From Bacteroidia bacterium (GTDB taxonomy: Bacteria; Bacteroidota; Bacteroidia; J057), in NCBI GenBank assembly GCA_030430575.1, contig JAUIKF010000009.1:1-64000 (forward strand): DNA of 64,000 nucleotides. The letters are read 5' to 3'. The position numbers and the translations under genes were made by a program. Below, piece by piece: positions 53,927 to 63,200 of this stretch (within the stretch, counting starts at the first letter, position 1; each line of letters begins with the position of its first letter). Under the pieces are notes generated by a model. It made no database searches. It was given only the letters and a program-made list of their open reading frames with translations, and had not been told where the DNA came from.

Positions 53927-56836
53927 ATGAGAGCATTATGTACCATTATTCTATTTATCCTAGCTCAAATTGGACTTGCACAGAACTATGCCGATAGCGC
54001 AAGAATCTTAGGAGAAAGTTTTGGTACAGACTCGCTTTCTCCCTTTCACCAGTCCCTTGTCGACACCAATACCGCTCGGTATTTTCAACCGCAGGCATTG
54101 GATACTCACCTACTTGTGGGCATGACAAAAATTGCTGCATATGCGCATGAAAGCGAATTGGGAGAGAAATACAGTGACCTGATGGGCCGATTTTGCGAGG
54201 CAAGGCTTCAATCTTCTATTTCCGAAAAGGACAAGAAATTATTTCATAGATATAATGCCATTTACCTCCATTTTGAAGGGATTCGGCTAAAAGATGAAGA
54301 CCGCTTTCAAGAGGGGCTGGAGAAAATTTATAAGGCCCTGGAAATCAGCACAAGCATAGCAGACACAGCCTATATGGTTCATATCATTAGAACTTTGGGG
54401 CTTACGTATTTCAATGTAAGTGACTACGAAGAGGCGGAGAAATGGTATCGAAAAGGATTTTTATTAGAAGAAAAAAGGGGGAATGAATTAAAAGTCGCAA
54501 GGTTCAAGGCATCTATCGGAGATTGTCAATTGGAAAAAGGCAAGTATGAAGAAGCCCTTCAAAATTATGAAGTGCTGTTGGCGGCTACGCGTAAGTATGA
54601 GGATGAGCGGGAAGAATCCCTTGCGTTAAATTCTATGGGCTTTATCTATCGCAAAATGGAAAAGTATGCTTTGGCTATTCAGCATTTTGAGCAAGCCTTG
54701 GTGATATTCCAGAAAATTGGATTTACCTCAGGTATTTCCGGCCTGTACCGCCAAATCGGCCTGACAGCAATCGATATGAAAGACTGGCAGAAAGCCAAGA
54801 AATATGGCCTTTTGATGCTTGAAATAAGTGAAAAAAATCCCAGCCACCAGTTTCGCAAAAATGCCGCCCAGATCATGAAGGAGGTCTACCGCGCTGAAGG
54901 CAATTATAAAAAGGGCATGGAAATGCAGGACCTTTACCATGAAATGAAAGATTCGGTGCTGGGACAATCGACCACCAAAGCCCTTTTGGACCAAAAGTAT
55001 AAATTTGAATATCAGCAAAAAGCTGTTGTGGATAGCCTGAAGCATGTAGCTGCGCTCGATCTGCAGATTGCAGAGAATAAGCGTAGAAAAACGGCCACTT
55101 ATTTTTTAGGAATATTGATAGCCGTTTTAGGCGGTTTTGGATTAATACTTTGGAACCGTTTTCGTCTTACGCGTCGTCAGAAGGCGATGATCGAGGAAGA
55201 GAAAATCAAGGTGGATGCGGCCAATGAAAAGCTGAAGGAACTCGACAATATGAAGTCGCGTTTTTTTACCAATATCTCCCACGAACTGCGCACACCGCTT
55301 TCCCTTATCCTCGGGCCTACTTCGCACTTGCTCAAACGTTTCTCCGGCCAGCTCGACAGCGATGGCGTAGAAATTCTCAAGCTGATCCGCCGAAACGGCA
55401 ATTCCCTCCTGAATCTGGTCGAAGAATTACTGGAAGTGTCCAAACTGGATGCCGGTAAGGCCAGGCTCCATGAGGAAAGTGTAGCGTTTCATCCTTTTTG
55501 CAGGCAGCTTTTCAGCGCGTTTGAATCCATGGCGGCTTTTAAGGAAATTACCTACTCCTTTTCATACGATTTGCCCGAAGATATCCATGTGATTTTAGAC
55601 AAAAACCACTTCACCAAAATCGTCAATAACCTGCTGTCCAATGCGTTTAAATTCACCTTTCAGGGGGGGGCGGTAAGTCTGAACGTCCGAGAGTCTGAAC
55701 GTCTGAACGAACAATCAGACGATCAGGCGTTCAGACGTTCAGACCTTCTCCTGTCTGTCTCCGATACCGGCCGTGGAATCCCCGAGGAGGATGTGCCGCA
55801 GGTCTTTGACCGGTATTTTCAGACGACGAAAGCAGACATCGCCACTGAAGGAGGCACGGGTGTGGGGCTTTCCCTTTCCTGGGAACTCGTTCGAATGATG
55901 GGCGGTGAATTGACGGTGGAGAGCGAATTGGGGAAAGGGAGTGTATTTACGCTAAGGTTGCCCTTAAATGAAGGGGAAAAGCCGCAAACAGAGATAGAAG
56001 CAATAACGCCTCAGGAAGAGGAACCTATGGCGGTTCCTGTAAGTGCGGTTCCCGCTCCCAATGGCTCCTCGCGCGCCAAAGTGTTGGTGGTAGAAGACAA
56101 CCCCGACATGCAGCGCCTGATCGAGTCCTTGCTGAAGGACACCTATGAGTGTGTGCTGGCCAGAGATGGTCAGGAGGCCTGGGAATGGCTGGAAAAAGAC
56201 GATTCTCGGGTAAAGGGGATTTCCCTCATCCTGTCAGACATTATGATGCCGCGCTTGGACGGGTATGGCCTACTGGAGCGAATCAAAGGCCATAAGATAT
56301 GGTCAAGCCTCCCCGTCGTCATGCTGACGGCGCGGGCTGCCGAAGCAGATAAGCTCTCCGCCTTGCGGATGGGCGTAGATGACTATTTGCTTAAACCCTT
56401 CTCCCCTGAAGAACTCACTGTGAGGCTTGCCAACCTCATCACCAATTATAAGGCGCGAACGCCGCTTGTGGCGGCTGGCTCTCCGATCAGTCCTATAGAC
56501 TTCGGCGAAGTTACCAGTGCCGATACCGAATGGCTCAAAAAAATGGAAGAGGTGACTTTGGCGGCTCTGGAAAAAGGACTTACACTCTCTGCCAGTTACC
56601 TGTCAGACCAGATGGCCCTCTCAGATCGCCAGATGCTGCGCCGCGTGAAGGCGCTCACGGGCCTTTCCGTCACCCAGTACATCCAAGAGGTCAAGCTCCA
56701 AAAGGCGCGCCATTTTCTCGAACACAAGACCTACCGCACCATAGGCGAAGTCGCCTACAAGACTGGTTTCAACAGCCAAAGCTATTTCTCTCGCTTGTAT
56801 GAAAAGCGATTTGGGAAGAAGCCGGGAGAATATTAA
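53927..56836 (+). CDS. Hybrid sensor: TPR - histidine kinase - receiver - AraC HTH (sensor 3)
   Basis: 969 residues from the ATG at 53927, which starts the signal peptide MRALCTIILFILAQIGLAQ; an upstream TTG at 53906 is less likely. The layout follows sensor 2: an N-terminal region (ALDTHLLVGMTKIAAYAHE), TPR units (ALNSMGFIYRKMEKYALAI), a membrane segment near 388-408, HisKA with FFTNISHELRTPLSLILGP (H452), ATPase domain (N box NNLLSNAFKF, G1 SDTGRGIP, GGTGVGLSL), receiver with D771 (LILSDIMMPRLDGYGLLE) and an AraC-type HTH (IGEVAYKTGFNSQSYFSRLY). Catalytic residues intact. It carries a repeat-derived insert at about residues 583-606, of a different word from sensors 1 and 2. Two HYR cargo genes follow. 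Confidence 0.9.
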   Translation: MRALCTIILFILAQIGLAQNYADSARILGESFGTDSLSPFHQSLVDTNTARYFQPQALDTHLLVGMTKIAAYAHESELGEKYSDLMGRFCEARLQSSISEKDKKLFHRYNAIYLHFEGIRLKDEDRFQEGLEKIYKALEISTSIADTAYMVHIIRTLGLTYFNVSDYEEAEKWYRKGFLLEEKRGNELKVARFKASIGDCQLEKGKYEEALQNYEVLLAATRKYEDEREESLALNSMGFIYRKMEKYALAIQHFEQALVIFQKIGFTSGISGLYRQIGLTAIDMKDWQKAKKYGLLMLEISEKNPSHQFRKNAAQIMKEVYRAEGNYKKGMEMQDLYHEMKDSVLGQSTTKALLDQKYKFEYQQKAVVDSLKHVAALDLQIAENKRRKTATYFLGILIAVLGGFGLILWNRFRLTRRQKAMIEEEKIKVDAANEKLKELDNMKSRFFTNISHELRTPLSLILGPTSHLLKRFSGQLDSDGVEILKLIRRNGNSLLNLVEELLEVSKLDAGKARLHEESVAFHPFCRQLFSAFESMAAFKEITYSFSYDLPEDIHVILDKNHFTKIVNNLLSNAFKFTFQGGAVSLNVRESERLNEQSDDQAFRRSDLLLSVSDTGRGIPEEDVPQVFDRYFQTTKADIATEGGTGVGLSLSWELVRMMGGELTVESELGKGSVFTLRLPLNEGEKPQTEIEAITPQEEEPMAVPVSAVPAPNGSSRAKVLVVEDNPDMQRLIESLLKDTYECVLARDGQEAWEWLEKDDSRVKGISLILSDIMMPRLDGYGLLERIKGHKIWSSLPVVMLTARAAEADKLSALRMGVDDYLLKPFSPEELTVRLANLITNYKARTPLVAAGSPISPIDFGEVTSADTEWLKKMEEVTLAALEKGLTLSASYLSDQMALSDRQMLRRVKALTGLSVTQYIQEVKLQKARHFLEHKTYRTIGEVAYKTGFNSQSYFSRLYEKRFGKKPGEY
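55693..55744. repeat. In-frame palindromic insert in the ATPase domain of sensor 3
   Basis: gtctgaacgtctgaacg (55693-55709) and cgttcagacgttcagac (55728-55744) are perfect complements. Together with bases from about 55675 the insert encodes NVRESERLNEQSDDQAFRRS. The word is the same as in the intergenic element at 5468-5546. Confidence 0.85.
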
Positions 56837-56860
56837 CGTTTGAGCGTTGAGTTCACTCCG

Positions 56861-56886
56861 AAAAGTCAAAGTTGACTTTTTCCCTT
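56861..56886 (+). terminator. Probable terminator of sensor 3
   Basis: aaaagtcaa ag ttgactttt (56861-56880) is a perfect 9-base stem followed by tccc and a T run. It begins 25 bases after the stop at 56836. Confidence 0.65.
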
Positions 56887-56968
56887 TTTGCGACGGACTA
56901 AAGTCGCGTCGCAATAGCTTTTTTCGCCTATTTTTACTATTGCGACTGGGTTTCAACCCGTCGCAATT
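56887..56968. repeat. Pair of ttgcgac hairpin repeats
   Basis: Two hairpins in a row: ttgcgacg ... cgtcgcaa (56888-56914) and attgcgac ... gtcgcaat (56939-56967). The first matches 174-204 near the left end of the window. Confidence 0.65.
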
Positions 56969-56972
56969 GGGC

Positions 56973-56996
56973 AAAACTCCTTTAAAAAGGAGTTTT
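56973..56996 (+). terminator. Second hairpin, possible terminator
   Basis: aaaactcctt ta aaaaggagtttt (56973-56996) forms a near-perfect stem with T bases at its 3' side. It may back up the terminator at 56861 or be a separate repeat. Confidence 0.45.
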
Positions 56997-57012
56997 CGGA
57001 GCAGATTCAGCG

Positions 57013-57123
57013 TTCGAGCGTTCGATGGTTTGTGTGTATTTTCACAAATTTACGCTCGAACTTTCGAACACTCGAATTTCCTAAAACTTCCGCCTTTTTG
57101 CCTCTTTCAAGGCAAAAAGGCGG
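57013..57123. repeat. cgttcgag-word palindromic element and adjacent hairpin
   Basis: ttcgagcgttcga (57013-57025) pairs with tcgaacactcgaa (57064-57076) at 12 of 13 positions, around cacaaatttacgc-type DNA. It is followed by a perfect 14-base hairpin ccgcctttttgcct / aggcaaaaaggcgg (57090-57123), whose right arm runs into the cargo leader. Confidence 0.7.
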
Positions 57124-57215
57124 ATTTGTACCAAAAGATGGCGGAATTTTGACACTGCCACGGCCGTCCTTTGCTTCATCTAATCATTTTAACAAACGCC
57201 TAAATGAGAATTACG
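57111..57215 (+). promoter_or_regulatory. 5' leader shared by two HYR cargo genes
   Basis: ggcaaaaaggcgg, then atttgtaccaaaagatggcg, gaattttgac and gccgtcctttgcttcatcta lead to the start codon. The stretch 60133-60240 matches it nearly base for base with only scattered differences. It is far better conserved than typical intergenic DNA here, which points to a recent duplication or a functional leader. Confidence 0.6.
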
Positions 57216-60047
57216 ATGAAGTATTTGCTTAACCTCTTTGCCCTATCCGTTTTATGTATGCTGTTGTCTCTTTCGGAACTCAAAGCACTTGACAGCCTTG
57301 AGCTTGATCGTATGGTATGTGATATTGCCTATTCATACAAGAAGACAAATGCTAATACACCGAATGCCTTGTGCAAGGACATCACGGTAGAACTCGATGC
57401 TTCAGGTACAGTTACTTTCTCCGCCGATAGCTCTGATAATGGTAGTTCTGACCCACTCGGGGGAAATTTGAGCTTTTGCTATTCTACCCCTATTGGCTGT
57501 TACAGTACGGTACTCCTGGATTGTTATGATGTAGGACAAATTACGGCTTATCTGCTTGTAGATAATGGCACAAGTACCGCTATTTGTACTTCTATCATTA
57601 CCACCGAGGACAATATCCCCCCCACAGCCAATTGCAAAAATATCCATGTAAACCTGAATGCAAATGGGGAGGCGACCGTCGATCCCTTCAGGGTCGACAA
57701 TTCCTCCCATGATGTCTGCGGCCTGAAAAGTCTAACCCTTGATCAGGACGCCTTTACCTGTGAGGATATTGGTCCCAATACCGTTACGCTTACCGTAGGA
57801 GATAAAGGTGGTAATTTTAGCACGTGCACAGCAATAGTGAATGTGATCGATACGACTCCCCCTACGTTGATTTGCCCATCAAATCAAACCGTAAATACCC
57901 TTTCAGGTACCTGTTCTGGTACTTATTCTATCCCCAATCCTGTGATGGATAATTGTGCAGATGGGCCGTGGGGTGCCGCCTTCTCTGGCAATGCCAATGG
58001 CATGCCTACAGACCTCAGTGGCATAGCCCCTGGAAGTGCGAGCGGTGCACTCACCTTTGAGCTTGGTGTCACGACAGTGACGCTGAGTGGGCAAGACTAT
58101 TTTGGCAACATTGCTTCCACCTGTTCCTTCACCATTACTGTCAGGGACAAGGAACGACCGACTGTCACTTGTCCGAGTAGTTTTGTGATTCCAGGCAGTA
58201 TTACCTGTGGAGCCAGGTATGACTTTGGCTATACAGGAGCAGATAACTGCCAGGTGGCATTTTGGGCCATTGAATATACGCCTGAAGGGGGAGTAGGAGG
58301 AAGTTCTTTTGGACCCATTGGAAATGATTTGGCTGGATTTCTGGATATGGGGCTCAATACCATTAAATATCAGGCCAGGGATGTGGGCGGCAATTGGGCA
58401 ATTCCCTGCATATTTAACGTCACCGTAGTAGATACCTTTTCACCTACCCTCAACTGCCCGGCTGATATTACGGTTGGAAATGCGCTCAATCAATGCAAAG
58501 CAGTTGTGACCTATACTGTGAGTAGCTCAGATAATTGTAGCAGCGCCAGTCATGTTCAGTCCGATGTTTCCGGCTATACTTCGGGAGATGAGTTTCCCGT
58601 GGGGACGACAATCCAATCCTACACCGCCACGGATGCGGCAGGCAATACTTCGACCTGTAGTTTTCAGGTAACAGTGAATGACACGTTGCCTCCCCATATC
58701 TATTGCCCCTCAGGCAATGTCGTTCGCAACGCAGACCCAGGGCAATGCGACCATACGGCCGTAGGTCAGGACCTTGATGTGTCTGCTACTGACAATTGCC
58801 AGCTTCAGTCCATTACAAATGACCTCAACAACACTTCTAGCCTTGGTGGCGCTGTTTTCCCAAAAGGAAAAACGCTCGTCACCTGGACCGCTTGGGATGT
58901 GAACGGAAATAGCAGCACGTGTAGCTATCATGTCAAGATTCGGGACAAAGAAGCCCCCCTATTTGACAATTGCCCAGATGATACGACCCTCACTGTGCCC
59001 TTCAATTCAGGGGGCAGCTATCACACCTGGCCTGCCTTAACGGCGACCGACAATTGCAACCCGCTAAATAAATTGACCATTACGGGCTTTCCGTTGAGTG
59101 GGAGTTTCTTCCCCATTGGTACAACGCCTGTGAACTGGACGGCGACGGACAAGAAAAATAATGTGGGAAATTGTGACTTTGAGGTCACAGTAGTGGAACA
59201 AGGTGCCCCTGCGCCCAATGGCTGGACGCAAGGCGGCGTGGGCAGCAGCAATAGCTGTGCGACTAATTGGGACGCCACTACAGGCGTTTTATCGATCATT
59301 TCCACTAATGGAAATGTAGGCATGTCCGCTGACAACTTTTGTGGGGTCACCATTCCATATGGTGGGAGCATCATCGATTTCCGCGCACGAGTCACCCCTG
59401 CTGGCGCGAACTATTTCGACCAAGCTGGCATCATGATGCGCGAGAGCCTCGCCAATAATTCGAAGCATGCTACGATGTTGCTGACAGGCACAAGTGTGCC
59501 GATCATGTCACTTCGCCCCAGCACAGGTAGCTTTCCCCTAGCTACAGCAGGTACTGCTATGAGCAAGCCTTATTGGTTGCGCCTTTATCGTGTGGGCAGC
59601 ACGATTACGGGCTATGTATCTGCCGATGGCATCAATTGGTCACAGATCATGTCCTATCCGAATCTGCTAAGCAGTCCTCTCTACCTCGTACTTTTCAGCA
59701 CGACATCTGGTGCGACAGGCCAGGCGACCTTTGACAACATCACGATCAACGGGTTAGCTGCAAGATTGGGCGAAGAAGTAAATGGAACAGAACTCACCCT
59801 AAAAGCCTATCCCAATCCTTTCAGCGAAGACCTCTTTATCGAAGTGGAAAATGCGCTTCCCGGGGAGGCTTATCAGGTGCGCCTCTCCAATATGCTAGGG
59901 CAGCGGGTCTATGGCTATGAGACGGGTGCTTCTGCCGAAGGCAGGATTGATCAGCGGATTTCGCTGGCGTATTTGCCCGCAGGGACTTACCTGCTGGAAG
60001 TCAGCGCGGGCCTGCAGCGGAAGACCATGAAAGTTCGAAAGTTCTAG
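57216..60047 (+). CDS. HYR-module T9SS cargo protein
   Basis: 943 residues from the ATG at 57216 (MKYLLNLFALSVLCMLLSL); the ATG at 57204 would add four residues and is less likely because the neighbour at 60238 starts at the matching place. A signal peptide, then no glycine-rich domain: the first HYR-like module (LCKDITVELDASGTVTF) follows directly. About seven modules follow (PPTLICPSNQTVNT, SPTLNCPADITVGNA and others), then a concanavalin-like domain (IDFRARVTPAGANYFDQAG) and a T9SS type A sorting domain (LKAYPNPFSEDLFIEVE ... RKTMKVRKF). It looks like a shortened relative of 48697-53817. Probably exported to the surface. Function unknown. Confidence 0.85.
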   Translation: MKYLLNLFALSVLCMLLSLSELKALDSLELDRMVCDIAYSYKKTNANTPNALCKDITVELDASGTVTFSADSSDNGSSDPLGGNLSFCYSTPIGCYSTVLLDCYDVGQITAYLLVDNGTSTAICTSIITTEDNIPPTANCKNIHVNLNANGEATVDPFRVDNSSHDVCGLKSLTLDQDAFTCEDIGPNTVTLTVGDKGGNFSTCTAIVNVIDTTPPTLICPSNQTVNTLSGTCSGTYSIPNPVMDNCADGPWGAAFSGNANGMPTDLSGIAPGSASGALTFELGVTTVTLSGQDYFGNIASTCSFTITVRDKERPTVTCPSSFVIPGSITCGARYDFGYTGADNCQVAFWAIEYTPEGGVGGSSFGPIGNDLAGFLDMGLNTIKYQARDVGGNWAIPCIFNVTVVDTFSPTLNCPADITVGNALNQCKAVVTYTVSSSDNCSSASHVQSDVSGYTSGDEFPVGTTIQSYTATDAAGNTSTCSFQVTVNDTLPPHIYCPSGNVVRNADPGQCDHTAVGQDLDVSATDNCQLQSITNDLNNTSSLGGAVFPKGKTLVTWTAWDVNGNSSTCSYHVKIRDKEAPLFDNCPDDTTLTVPFNSGGSYHTWPALTATDNCNPLNKLTITGFPLSGSFFPIGTTPVNWTATDKKNNVGNCDFEVTVVEQGAPAPNGWTQGGVGSSNSCATNWDATTGVLSIISTNGNVGMSADNFCGVTIPYGGSIIDFRARVTPAGANYFDQAGIMMRESLANNSKHATMLLTGTSVPIMSLRPSTGSFPLATAGTAMSKPYWLRLYRVGSTITGYVSADGINWSQIMSYPNLLSSPLYLVLFSTTSGATGQATFDNITINGLAARLGEEVNGTELTLKAYPNPFSEDLFIEVENALPGEAYQVRLSNMLGQRVYGYETGASAEGRIDQRISLAYLPAGTYLLEVSAGLQRKTMKVRKF

Positions 60048-60101
60048 GTTCTGGGTTCTAAGCCCAGGCAGACCTAGTACCTAGAACATAAATCTTAGAA
60101 C
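60041..60101. repeat. ttctagg-word palindromic element after the cargo gene
   Basis: gttctaggttctgggttcta (60041-60060) faces ctagaacataaatcttagaac (60081-60101). The arms pair imperfectly. The stop codon at 60045-60047 lies inside the left arm. No canonical terminator with a T run follows. Confidence 0.65.
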
Positions 60102-60132
60102 TATAAAAAATCCCCATTTTTGGCCCAAAAAC

Positions 60133-60237
60133 AGGCAAAAAGTCGGATTTGTACCAAAAGATGGCGGAATATTGACTACGTAATCGCCGTCCTTTGTTTC
60201 ATCTAATCATTTCAACTGACGCAAAAAAGAAATTAAG
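60133..60237 (+). promoter_or_regulatory. 5' leader, copy of 57111-57215
   Basis: Carries gtcggatttgtaccaaaaga, tggcggaatattgac and gccgtcctttgtttcatcta in the same order and spacing as the leader at 57111-57215. Confidence 0.6.
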
Positions 60238-63200
60238 ATGAAGCATTTAATTAGCCTTTTCGCCCTAGCAATAATCCACCTGTTCTTGTGCTCAACAGAG
60301 ATGTGGGCGCTCGACAGCCTTGCCCTTGATGGCTTGGTTCATGAAATCAGTTATTCAGGCACCTACGTGGATTTCACCATCCCTAAAGATATCAAGCAGT
60401 ACGACCATATCGAATTTTACCTAAAAGGCGGTGATGGAGGACGACGGAGAGTCCCCAATCTGTGTCGGACCAAAGGGGGCGATGGAGCCGCTGTTACGGT
60501 AAGGTTTTCTATTGGTACAGGTAACCATGAGTTGAGGCCTGGTGGAAAGATACGGTTTATTGTAGGGGAGAAAGGAGAGAGCAATGGCTCCAACGGGATA
60601 ACTGGCGCAGGAGGAGGAGGAGGCACAGCTGTCTTATACCTGGACCCCAGCCTCTCGGGGAACCCAGGCTGTTCCAGAATCATATCGTCACAAACGTTTA
60701 ATAACCTGCCTTCTGATAACCTCTCCACTAAACATGGGTCTTGCTGGATCATCCTGGCAGTTGCGGGAGGCGGCGGGGGTGCGTATTCTTCTGGTGTGTG
60801 CGGAGGTTCGGCGGGAAAAGGAGGAAACGCTGGTAAAAATGGTACTGACGGGAAAGGATTAGACCCTGGGAAAGGAGGAATTGGCGGAGCTCCTGGAATT
60901 TGTGGAGGCGGCGGGCTGTTGAGTAATAGCAGTTGTACCAGTTCGGATGATGGTGGCGAAGGAGGATATTTTACAGGAGGAGCAGGAGGGAACCTAGGAT
61001 ACCAGCGGGGAGGATTTGGGTATGGTGGAGGAGGTCCCAGTGACGCTTCTGGCGGTGGTGGCGGTGGTTATTCGGGTGGTGGAAATGGAACCCTGACGAC
61101 AGGCGGTGGGGGGGGAGGAAGTTTTGCCAATAGCGATGCGACTTATTCGAGCATCGTCGGAGGCGGAACGGATGGCACGCCTGACAATGGATTTATCACT
61201 TATGTATTCAAAGACCTAAATTCCAATGTGCCAGATGCACGCTGTAGGGACATTACTGTGGAACTAGACGCCTCTGGCTCTTTTGCCCTCTTAGCTGATA
61301 GTTCGGATAATGGGAGCATCAATCCCATCAGCGGAGGGTTGACTTTTTTTTATTTTGCCCTCTTTTCTCCTCCCATCTATACCGTAAACCTGGACTGTAA
61401 CGATGTGGGAGATCACGCTTTTACCATGGTAGCAGCCAATAATGTAACGGCTGGCTTTTGCACTTCTGTAATTACCGTTGAAGACAATATTCCACCCTCA
61501 GCCAATTGCAGAAATAGAAATGTAAACCTGAATGCCAATGGCGAGGCTAGCATCACTGCTGCCCAGATCGACAACGGCTCCAACGATGCCTGCGGCATCA
61601 GAGGCCTGACAGTATCTCCTTCGACATTTGACTGTAGCCACCTCGGCCCCAATACAGTTACCTTATCTGTTGAAGACAGAAATGAAAATTTTAGCACCTG
61701 CACAGCCAATGTGAATGTGCGTGACCAAATCGCCCCTTCCATCACCTGCAAGGACATTACAGTGACCCTGACAGGAGGCAGTGTACAGGTACCACTTTCT
61801 GCCTCTCTCGCCAGCTATACTGAAAATTGCCATTTACCAACCCTTAACAATAACAGGACCTATACCTGTGCAGATGTGGGCCTTCCTGTAATCAGTGTGC
61901 TTGCTATAAGCGATCAGTCAAATAATACCTCTAATTTTTGTGGGGCATCTGTCACAGTAGTTGAGACCACGCCTCCTACTGCCCATTGCCAGTCTACGAC
62001 GGTCTACCTCGATGCCAGTGGCATAGGCACTGTGGACCCCCAGGATATTGACAATCAGTCTACAGATAATTGCGGAATCGCTTCCTTCAGCAGCAGTCCC
62101 AGCACGGTAGACTGTACGGCTATGGGAACTCCCCAGCTAGTGACACTGACAGTCACGGACGGAAGTGGCAATACGGCTACCTGTACGGCACATGTGAGTG
62201 CGGTGGATACGGTTTCGCCTGTGATCGTTTGCCCTTCAAATCAGACCGTAAACACCGATCCTGGCACTTGTTCGGGAACCTATTCTATCCCCAATCCAGT
62301 GATGGATAACTGTGCGGACGGCCCGTGGGGTGCTACTTTCAGCGGCAATGCCAATGGCTTGCCCACAGCCCTCAGCGGCGTAGCCGCTGGCAGTGCGAGC
62401 GGCGCGCTGAGCTTCGAAGAGGGCGTCACAACTGTGACGCTGAGTGGGGAAGACTTGGCGGGGAATGTTGGCCAAAATTGCCAGTTTACTGTCACAGTCA
62501 TTGATAATGAACCGCCCACAGTGATTTGCCCAAATAACATAAGTATTCCAGCTAACTCATATTGTGGGGCGAGTTATGTATTTATTAATTCCGCAGCAGA
62601 TAACTGCGCTGTCTATAGTTTGGGGATTGATCATACGTCATCCACAGGGGGTTCAGGGGCTTCTTATGTGTTTGATGGAAGTGACTTGGTGGGAAATTTT
62701 GAATTGGGTATCAACTGGGTTGAGTTAACTGCTAGAGACTATGCCGGCAATTTGTCAAGCAATTGTACATTTACCGTAACTGTACTTGATTCTACCCCCC
62801 CAGCTTTAGATTGCCCTGCCGCCATCACAGTGGATAATGCTCCCAATACCTGTGAAGCTATGGTGAGCTATGCTGTGAGTAGCTCAGACAATTGTGGGAG
62901 CGCCAATCATGTCCAGACAGACGGCTCTGGCCTTACCTCGGGAGATGTTTTTCCAGTAGGGACTACTACCCAAGTCTATGAAGCCACTGATGCAGCTGGC
63001 AATACGTCGACTTGCAGTTTTTCCATTACCGTAAACGATACCACGCCTCCTGTAATTAATTGTCCCAATAGCCAAACTTTTCCAGTCGGTATTAAAGGGT
63101 GTTATCGTCGTTTTTCCTATACCATTACTCGAAATGATAATTGTACATTTCTCGAAAACCTGTCAGCTCAAGGCGTTTTCCCTCCAGGTGTGACTACACG

